Origin: Dillenia suffruticosa
Lineage: Eukaryota; Streptophyta; Magnoliopsida; Dilleniales; Dilleniaceae
DNA length: 64,000 nt
Assembly (NCBI GenBank): GCA_033439265.1
Contig: JAVTVX010000020.1
Span: 12,170,001-12,234,000 of the forward strand
Reading direction: 5' to 3'
Part shown: piece by piece, positions 56,500 to 64,000 of the stretch
Layout of the letters: every line of letters begins with the position of its first letter
How positions within the stretch are numbered: the first letter of the stretch is position 1
Made by a program: the position numbers and the translations under genes
The notes under the pieces: model-generated
What the model was told of the DNA's origin: nothing
What the model saw: the letters and a program-made list of their open reading frames with translations, nothing else
The model's database searches: none

Positions 56500-57670
56500 A
56501 AGAAAGAGACGTCAGTGACTAATAATGTTTATTCTCATAATTTCGTGCACCCCACAAATCATCAAGTCAAAATGATTCGAGTGTTGACCCCAAACGAGCG
56601 TATGGGTTAATGGACACCATACACTACAACCCGAGATCTCATTTCACCACTTGGCGCGCAAATCCCATATATAGTCACATTTATGGACATAAGACCCTCA
56701 AAAATTGAAAAAATTCAATTTTGGACAACCTAACGCGTCGCTGGGGTCCCTACGCACCGGCAGCGCGTTTGCAGGCCCTGTCACACCCCTCCACTCGCTG
56801 GCAGGAGCCTGGCTCATTCGCCAGATGCTCAGCGCACCTCACACGTGCCGCTACGAGCTTGGCGCGGCTCTGCTCACGCGTGCCCAATCGCAGCGTGCGT
56901 CTCATGCGCCATCACGCGCAGAGCTGGGTCGTCCGGGTCGGCGATCGGGTCGGTCAATGGTCAGGGTTGTCTCGACCTGTGGTCAACGGGTCGGGTCTGA
57001 CCCGACACGTGTTAGTTCGTGGGTCGGAGCGGGTCAGGCCCCGACTTGGTCCATTCCCTAGCCGCCTCACACCCTTTGCTCGCGCGTGAGGTGTACGCGC
57101 CTACCGGTTGCTGCTAAACGCGCCTCTCCGCGCGTGTCGTGCATGCGCCCACTGGTTCGATTCTGTCATCCTCACCCGACAAGTCTGCAACCGGGTTTTC
57201 CGACCTAATTTCTAAAAAATCCATTTCCGACTAATTTTTCACGACAATTTCTACCGGAAAATATATTTGGACTTTCCAAAAATATGCTAAACTCATTTTT
57301 TGGGAGATTCAATCTCTAAACACGGCGAATCAAATATCCAAATTTTGACCCTCCGCGACCTCGTCGGAAAACCCAATTTCCGCTAACCATTCAATGCAAA
57401 ATGTATATCAAATCGTAGATCAATGCATATGAAACACAAATATGCCATTTATGTAGATTAAAAATCCCTCTACACTGACAAATCTACGGCCAACCATTCA
57501 AAACGTGTTCCAAAAATTTCGAAAAAAATATATTTACGATCTATGTAAGATGGACAACGTCATGGTTTAATCGAATTCATGAAATTCATTCGTGATCCGA
57601 ATTCCAAATTTTCAACCCCATATTTTTTTATACTCAAAAATATTTCAAAAATTATTTAATAAATCCAATC
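56500..57670 (-). other. CpG-rich leader of the copia element
   Basis: The 1.2 kb between PBS and gag is far richer in G+C than the rest of the window between 56710 and 57180. It is dense in CG dinucleotides and in GGTCGGGT/GCGCG motifs. Open frames of about 120 aa on the + strand result from the lack of A/T-rich stops; I see no gene in them. Confidence 0.6.
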
Positions 57671-57688
57671 CTATGGCTCTAATACCAA
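57671..57688 (-). promoter_or_regulatory. Primer-binding site of the copia element
   Basis: The - strand reads TTGGTATTAGAGCCATAG, one mismatch from the initiator-Met tRNA complement TGGTATCAGAGC, and touches the LTR edge (CCAACA). Confidence 0.85.
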
Positions 57689-58144
57689 TGTTGGTTTTAT
57701 ATGCACGCATATGCAGAAGTGTGACCAATTTTCAAAATCGTAAATGCTTAGATTTTTCAGACATATCACAATGAGCAGATATCGCAAAAATCTGAAGAAT
57801 CATGAATCTCGATCCAACGACCTCGCCGTCGGGATGATAACCACGAAACTCAAGCTATCACTTCAACATCACAACACCGTAATTAAAATCCAACGACAAA
57901 GACGACAAAGAATTTTTCTTTATCCCTTAGTCTCAAGGATATGTGTTCTCTCTCAATGGAGTCGTCACCACAATTGTTGTGCAATGGTTGTATTACCTAG
58001 AATTTTGCCTTAGCTTCCTTATTTTCCCATAACCACAAATGAAATGTCAATTAATTATTTTGGTTACATTTTGGAGATATGGAAAGTGAGATAATTCTCA
58101 TTTTCCATATATGAAAAAATGTCCCAACGTGAATATTAATTCCA
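57689..58144 (-). repeat. 5' LTR of the - strand copia element
   Basis: Direct-repeat partner of 50520-51008; see shared blocks there. Ends TATTAATTCCA at 58144, after which similarity stops. Confidence 0.88.
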
Positions 58145-59560
58145 TTACAAGAAAATATAATATATTACAAATAGATGTAAAATGTGGAAAACTTATTTCA
58201 AGAAAATATTTTCCCTGAAATAATCTTTCAAACATCCAATAAAATGTCGAGGATTTTATAAGAGTGCTTGATTAAATTTATAGCTTCTAAAAGAGTTTAT
58301 AACATCTCACAACGATATATTTAGAATTTATAACCATTTTTTTAATTTATAAACTAACTAAGTTATCATCATCAATATTTCATTGTCCCTTGTTTATTGT
58401 TTTCGTTTTAATAAATAGCTATTTACATGATACTAATAATATTTGATTATTTTTAATAATTTTAATATTAAAAGAAATTTATAAGAATTTATTATTACTA
58501 ATCATAATAACAACATATAAACTCAGAAAGCATCTTATAAATTATTTAATTTAATTTTATTCAAATATATGAAAATTTTATTTTAAAAATAAGATATATG
58601 AATTTATAAGTTCTAAAAATTATCTTATAAGTTGTTTAAAAGAACTTTAGCCAAAAGGACAGACATTTAAAGCATATAAGCTGTTAAAAGAAGTAGATAC
58701 ATCCCAACTTCTACTTTTTATTTTTTTTTTTTATTTTTTAATGAAACTGATTTATAGTAATCTGCAAAATAATCAAAATGTTCTCATTAATATTTCATAA
58801 TTTTACATAGACCGTTTTCATGTATATAAATAAATAAATAGTAATTTATATGATACCAATGAAAATATGTGATTTTTAGTCATCTTAATACTAAAATAAA
58901 CTTATAAATTCTCTTCTTTGAAAGCTCGATCGCTACTATTTTTTATGCACTTTATAAATAATTTTTAATAATTTCAACGCTAAACATAGCTTGTAAGTAT
59001 TTATTTTTACTAAACTTAACCATTTATAAATTCATAAAATATTTTATAAATAGTTGAATCATATTTTATTTAAACACTTCAGTAATTTATTTTGAAAATA
59101 AAGTGGGAAAATTATAAGGTCCAAACATTTCAATCATTAAAATAAGCTTAGCAATATGGGTCTAGTATCTATGGATGGTACATTTAGAAAAATTAAGGTC
59201 ACATAAATTAGATAAGTTTTTAATAAAAAATAATAATTTAATTTTAATTTAATTTCTTTGGATAGTTTGTCTTCTATTTATAAAAATTAAATTCTTAACA
59301 AAGAAATTTATTTTAATTAAAAATTTATTATAATTTCAATAAGATAAAATAAAGATCGACACAAAATACGACAAACAGAATTTTCTCAAACAATACAAAA
59401 AAAAAAAAAAAAAGAAAGAAGGCTTAGTGGTAGATATTAGATGTAGACAAGTGATAAACTAATAAACTTAAATTTCTATTAATAGGATAGATATATTCGG
59501 AAAGACCTGGTAAATATATAAATAAAAAAAAAAAACCAGAGAGAGAGGGAAAACTAGTAT
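58145..59560. other. AT-rich intergenic with two related MITE-like blocks
   Basis: Blocks at about 58265-58680 and 58750-59150 share TAAATAG.(T)ATTTA.ATGATAC, TTTAAT(A)ATTTTAATA and CTTATAA motifs in the same order. The first ends CTTATAAGTTGTTTAAAAG..CTTTAGCCAAAAGG, like the ends of common plant foldback MITEs. No coding frame. Confidence 0.35.
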
Positions 59561-60137
59561 GATTCAAATATAGCTGCCTACGTTGTCGATTGATCCCATT
59601 ACTGAAGCCAAATGAACATAAACGACAGGGGCAAAATGGTCAGAATAAAATATTGGGTTTCATTTTATTTCTTTCTTTTGGGGAGGTTAATGGGGGTTGA
59701 AAAGGAGAGTTAAGTCGCAGTTGGGGTTGGGGGTAGGGGTGGTGGGACCAGGGTAGGGGAGTGTAGGGGAGAGGGAAAGCCTTTTAGAGCCTCGACGCCG
59801 TCAACTTCGGTGTTACTGGTACTGGCATCACGACAGCCTGGACACAGCTGTAATCCAACCTCCGTCCTGCAACTAATTGCCATTGCTTGCTGCTACGCTT
59901 ACCATAGACAGCTAACTTTCCCCCCCCCTCTCTCTCTCTTCAGATGAATACCAGAGCGGGTTCTGTTGGATGCGCAGTGCGCACCGCTTCACCCAATCGC
60001 ACAGCCCGCATCTCTATGGACGATTCCTCTCGCTCTCTATCTCTCACTCTCTCTGATTAACCCCCCCCCCCCTCTCTCTCTCTCTCTCTAAGTATTCTCT
60101 TTCAACCAGTCTTCAACTAGTAGTGGGAGACGCTAAA
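59561..60137 (+). promoter_or_regulatory. Upstream region and 5' UTR of the DUF1005 gene
   Basis: A G-rich stretch (59690-59780) is followed by C-rich and CT-rich tracts at 59922-59940 and 60061-60090, the usual look of a plant 5' UTR. The ATG at 60138 is preceded by CGCTAAA. No TATA box is certain. A CTTCAG/ATG at 59940 begins a very short upstream frame. Confidence 0.5.
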
Positions 60138-61719
60138 ATGGATCCATGTCCATTCGTACGGCTCTCAGTAGGCAATCTCGCTCTGAAAATCCCCGTGGCT
60201 TCAAAACCCGCTCGTTCCGTAGTCCATCCCTCTTCCTCTCCATGTTTCTGCAAAATAAAACTGAAAAACTTCCCGCTTCAAACCGCCGTCGTCCCCTACA
60301 TTCCCTCCGAATCCCACTTCTCCGACGGCCAAGTCCAAACCCTAGCCGCGTCTTTCCACCTTAGCAAGTTGGATCTCGAGAAACTCGCCGGAAAACCCTT
60401 CTTCTCGAAGAAGCTCTGCCTCAAAATCGCAATCTACACTGGGCGAAGAGGAACGACCTGTGGTGTCAACTCTGGGAGGCTATTGGGGAGGGTTTCTGTG
60501 CCGTTGGATCTGACGGGAACAGAATTGAAATCGACGGTGTTCTACAACGGATGGATAGCAGTAGGTAAAGAAGAAGCGGGGAAGGGTTCGTCGGCGCAGT
60601 TTCACTTGAATGTGAAAGCAGAACCAGACCCTAGATTCGTGTTCCAGTTCGAAGGAGAACCAGAATGCAGTCCTCAAGTGTTTCAGATCCAAGGGAACAT
60701 TAGACAACCCGTTTTCACTTGCAAGTTCAGCTTCAGAAACACCGGTGATCGCAATCAGAGATCCAGGTTTCTTTCTCCTTCATTTTAGGGTTTTTTAAAT
60801 AAGGAATACTCTTTGTTTCTGCACACATGCCCCTCAAGGTTAACATAATGGTCTCTTTGATCGCTTCATTTTGGTTTCTCCGCTTGAAATTTTTGAGTCC
60901 TTTCGTAATGTAGAAGCTCTCGCTTTCATTTTTCTTTGATTTCTTCAAGTAAAATTTGAATTTTCTCAAAACTCTCAATTTTTCAGGTCGTTACAGTCAG
61001 ACCCAAGTAGCTCCCGCGGTTGGTTGAGTTCCTTTGGAAGCGAAAGAGAACGTCCTGGAAAAGAACGAAAGGGATGGTCAGTCACAGTCCACGATCTCTC
61101 CGGTTCACCTGTAGCCGCTGCTTCTATGGTCACACCCTTTGTTGCCTCACCCGGCTCGGACCGCGTCAGCCGCTCCAACCCCGGTTCCTGGCTCATTCTC
61201 CGTCCGGGAGACGGCACCTGGAAGCCATGGGGCCGGCTGGAGGCCTGGCGCGAGCGTGGCAGTACGGATGGCCTCGGCTACCGTTTTGAACTCATCCCCG
61301 ACACCAATGGTGGCATGGGAGCTGCTGCTATTGTACTTGCTGAGTCGACACTTGCGGCGAGCAAAGGCGGAAAATTCATGATTGACCTTGGTGGTGGGGC
61401 GGCCATGAATGGGCGGACGACGCCCATGAATGCGGCGTCTCCGGTTTGTAGTCCGAGGAGCAGTGGTGAATTTGGGTACGGATTGTGGCCGTATTGCATG
61501 TACAGAGGGTTTGGGTTCGTGATGTCGGCGGCGGTACAAGGGGAAGGTAAATGCAGCAAACCGACGGTGGAGGTGAGCGTGCAGCACGTGAACTGCACGG
61601 AGGACGCAGCTGCATTTGTGGCGTTGGCTGCGGCGGTTGATCTTAGCATGGACGCTTGCAGGCTTTTCTCTCAAAAGCTCAGGAAAGAGTTGTGCCAAAC
61701 TCAGGATTTACTCGGTTGA
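60138..61719 (+). CDS. DUF1005 protein, ASG1-like (2 exons)
   Basis: Exons 60138-60766 and 60987-61719 join through a GT-AG intron of 220 bp inside an AGG codon, giving 453 aa, normal for the family. The start is the ATG at 60138; the in-frame GTG at 60123 is not a usual plant start. The N-terminus MDPCPFVRLSVGNLALKIPV and the block ARSVVHPSSSPCFCKIKLKN are diagnostic of DUF1005 proteins, which include Arabidopsis/potato ASG1, linked to ABA and salt stress. Other family blocks are YTGRRGTTCGV (about 106-116), GRLLGRVSVPLDL (119-131), GWSVTVHDLSGSPVAAASMV, NPGSWLILRPG, TWKPWGRLEAWRE and, near the end, HVNCTEDAAAFVALAAAVDL. No enzyme motif, signal peptide or membrane segment is evident, and the biochemical role is unknown. 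Base composition is much richer in G+C than the flanks. No defects seen. Confidence 0.95.
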
Positions 61720-63425
61720 TTCATGATTTTCAATTTTTTGCCGGTTCCTGGGTTTCGAGATTATACTAACCAAGTGGTTTTTTATTTTTTATTTTTTTAA
61801 ACAGTTTGGTATTTGTGTACAGTTGGCAGAGTTTTTTGTTTTTTTAGTATTTTTACAGGCACGTTTTGTTTTAGCTTGTGTGGCTTTTTGTATTTTTAAC
61901 CCATTTTGTAATTTGAATTGGTTTTGGAATTGAAACTCTAGTTAACAAGTAAATTGTAGTTTGTAGTTGGACTAAGATATATATATATATATTTGTGGTG
62001 CGGTGTGAGAATGATATTCCATTTTTTTAAATCTATATATATTTGGCCGTGTAAGCTAACAGCTGTGAAATTGATTAGTATGGTGTATCCCATGTGGACA
62101 AAAGGGGATTTGGATGTTACGTGTAAGTTCAGATATGGAGTTTGGCGTAATGTTAATGTATAAATGTATGAGACGTGTGGTGGGAGAGGGACGGATATGC
62201 CTAAGCTATGCGTGCATCTTGGGATTGACTACCCTACCCGAGATTTTATAAATAATTTTATACCTTATTTGTGAATTGTATGATGTGGATGACAGCCGTA
62301 ACCCTCTTATAATTCCAGTAGTTTTTTATTATGTTAAGCGGGGGATTTGGCGTGCGTTGAGGAGTGTGGCTTTCTGGGATGCGGAGCCGTGCGTGCACGA
62401 TAGATCAGAAATAGAAGAAGCCGTCCGTCTACCGTCCTCCCGCATGAGGTGGGTCAAGTCTGGGAGTGCTGACTCGGGGTGTGACCTCCAACATTCTATT
62501 TTTATATAGCAAAATCAGGTGCTTCATTTATTTATTTTTGCTTTTCTTTAGTTTTGGCAGGAATTAGTTTTGATATCAATGGAGATTGTTTATGTGTGGA
62601 TGATTAGGTTGCACGTGTCATGTGAGACGGTAAACGTGACGCTTGTGTTCGTTAACCAAAATGGGTGATCGCAAAATCACGCTCGTGTAATCGGATTCAA
62701 TTGTAGAGTAGCAATTTAGAATTGGAAAGACAGAGAAGTGGGTGAAGCTGCCAACATCAGCTACAGAGAAAAACTTGTGCTACTAGGCTCCTTCGTTGCA
62801 AAAGAAGACCTGTATCTACCGTAGAAGAATTAGAGGTAGAATGGGGGGAGAAGATGCCGAGGAAGAGGAAAAATTTCCGGAGAACTTACCTTGGCCAATA
62901 CTCAAACTACATCTAGGATTCAAAAATCAATTCCATAGTGCTGGAGATACTGCCCAATTGTAAAAATGGTAGGAAATGATATAGGATCAAGTCTTTGAGC
63001 TGTGGAGGATTAATGGAGAAACAAAGATCATCGATCTTGAAAGGGGTTGTTTGCTCATAAATTAAAAGATGGACAAGAAATGGTTAGAATCATGAACAAT
63101 GGTTCTTAGGTAGCTGTAGGTTTTAAATTTTTTTGAATTAAATATTCAGATAGTTTATCTATTTAATTAAATACCTTGAATTCAAGCAAATTTTAGATAT
63201 CAAACCTTAAAAAAAAAAAAAGTGGCTATAGGTCGGTATCTTTAGCCAAGGAAGTGAAGTTACAGCGGTAGTTTTTCGGGGCGGGTGAGATGAAATTAAC
63301 AGTCGGTAAATGATGACATGAGTGCTGAGATGATTATCAATGCAACAATCTTCGAAGTAATCAACTGCTTTACCTTCCTAGGTCCTAAAAACGCAACAAA
63401 TTCACCATTCTCACACCGTTTAAAA
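61720..63425 (+). other. DUF1005 3' UTR and intergenic, no further gene
   Basis: T-rich 3' sequence up to about 61970, then a short (AT)n at 61978-61992. No credible coding frame; the 77-aa frame at 62276 has no known motif. Confidence 0.5.
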
Positions 63426-63429
63426 CAAA

Positions 63430-64000
63430 AAAAGATATCAATGTAAAAATTCCGTTACCCGTGAGTATTAATGATAAAAATTTTTATGATAATTTCATCG
63501 ATAAAAATCTTCTCGCTAAATATTAACGAAAAAAAATCATCAATTATTAAATTTTTCAATAGATTAACGATATAAATATTTCATCACTAAAAATTTTCAA
63601 CATTAATGTATCACTAATTTTAAATAATATGTAAAACTATTAGAAATAAAATATTTCCGCGTTTAAAAATTGTATCGTTTAAAACTTTACAAAATCTACT
63701 AGCACCCACCCGCTTGCCTGTGCCTGCCCACCGACACACCCGCCCTACCTTCTTCTAAAAAGTGCCATCATCACCGGACTCAAACTTTGGCATGCAACAA
63801 GAGTTTAAGTTGTGGCATCATTTTTTTTTATTTATTATCTCACTTTCATATTTTTTTTAAGAATAATAAAATAATATAAAATATTAATTTGTTATAAAAT
63901 TAATAAATAATAAAATGCTAACTTAAAATAAAATAATAAAAGATTTAAAAAATAAAATAATATTATTCTTTAAAAAAATAAAATATAATGCTAATTAAAA
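63430..64000 (-). mobile_element. Probable second copy of the CACTA element, runs off the window
   Basis: Read on the - strand from 64000 downwards, the order is the same as in 44815-45246: an AT-rich block with GAATAATATTATTTTATTT and TATATTATTTTATTATT, a G-rich core (GCGGGTGTGTCGGTGGGCAG), then subterminal sequence with TTTAGTGATGAA, TTTAGCGAGAAG and GGGTAACGG. The outer TIR has decayed; CACACCGTTTAAAAC near 63412 may be its remains. Confidence 0.5.

Larger units (their letters stand above)
50520..58144 (-). mobile_element. Ty1/copia retrotransposon, decayed
   Basis: LTRs at 57689-58144 (5') and 50520-51008 (3') share TGTTGGNTTTAT at one edge and TTAATTCCA at the other. On the - strand a PBS directly abuts the 5' LTR and is followed by a 1.2-kb CpG-rich leader, gag, zinc knuckle, protease, integrase, reverse transcriptase and RNase H, the copia order. 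A purine tract (AATGAGAGAT) lies next to the 3' LTR. Flanks CCTCC and TTACA do not match. LTRs are roughly 80-85% alike by eye, so it is an old copy. About 1.1 kb without a gene separates RNase H from the 3' LTR. Confidence 0.88.

Noticed and set aside
56705-57089. Two + strand ORFs of about 120 aa with high GC
   Set aside because: They lie in the CpG-rich copia leader, where stops are rare by composition. They overlap in two frames and match nothing.
61147-61698. 183-aa - strand ORF opposite DUF1005 exon 2
   Set aside because: Shadow of the GC-rich exon; the + strand has full family similarity.
1-64000. CRISPR arrays, operons, prophage or other bacterial systems
   Set aside because: The window is plant nuclear DNA. 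The repeats seen are minisatellites, LTRs and transposon ends, not spaced palindromic arrays.

Overview
This is nuclear DNA of a flowering plant, AT-rich and crowded with transposable elements. Three protein-coding genes look intact. (1) On the + strand at 7093-12741 there is a ten-exon inositol-tetrakisphosphate 1-kinase of the ITPK2/3 type (356 aa). (2) On the - strand at 13750-14064 there is a single-exon gene for plastid ribosomal protein cL38/PSRP6 (104 aa). (3) On the + strand at 60138-61719 there is a two-exon DUF1005 (ASG1-like) gene (453 aa). GT-AG introns, long T-rich introns and a nuclear-encoded plastid ribosomal protein place the window in a seed plant. The species cannot be named from the sequence. 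From memory, the Arabidopsis cL38 and ASG1 genes lie close together on chromosome 5, so the two may be an old neighbourhood now separated by about 46 kb of transposon sequence.

Layout. 1-660 is a 56-bp minisatellite with one inverted unit. 780-2940 is a decayed Ty3/gypsy gag-protease on the - strand. 6040-6691 is the 3' part and LTR of a short LTR retroelement ending about 400 bp before the ITPK start codon. 7093-14064 holds the kinase and cL38. 14479-21148 is a Mutator-like element with terminal inverted repeats, a broken transposase and a plant-mobile-domain (PMD) gene. 22682-23060 is a copia gag relic. 26430 to at least 32200 is a decayed Ty3/gypsy element on the - strand, with a second, complete copy of the short LTR element (30721-32081) nested in its LTR. 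32570-34165 looks hAT-like. 35086-35278 and 47510-47726 are tRNA-derived SINEs with target-site duplications.

36161-43885 is a Sirevirus-like copia element with 1.4-kb LTRs, an AAAAT duplication, an internally deleted pol and an extra downstream ORF. 44374-45246 is an 873-bp non-autonomous CACTA element sitting in an AT-rich degenerate minisatellite. A probable second copy starts near 63430 on the - strand and leaves the window. 50520-58144 is a second copia element on the - strand, with a CpG-rich leader and a tandem duplication inside its reverse transcriptase. The DUF1005 gene follows.

The three genes are not functionally linked: one acts in inositol phosphate metabolism, one in plastid translation, and one is a stress-associated protein of unknown activity. 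The rest is transposon biology. The most notable points are the MULE-PMD composite beside cL38, the gene-proximal and nested copies of one short LTR family, the CACTA pair, and the hairpin unit in the minisatellite. All coordinates and translations were read by eye. Transposon boundaries without a stated target-site duplication are approximate.
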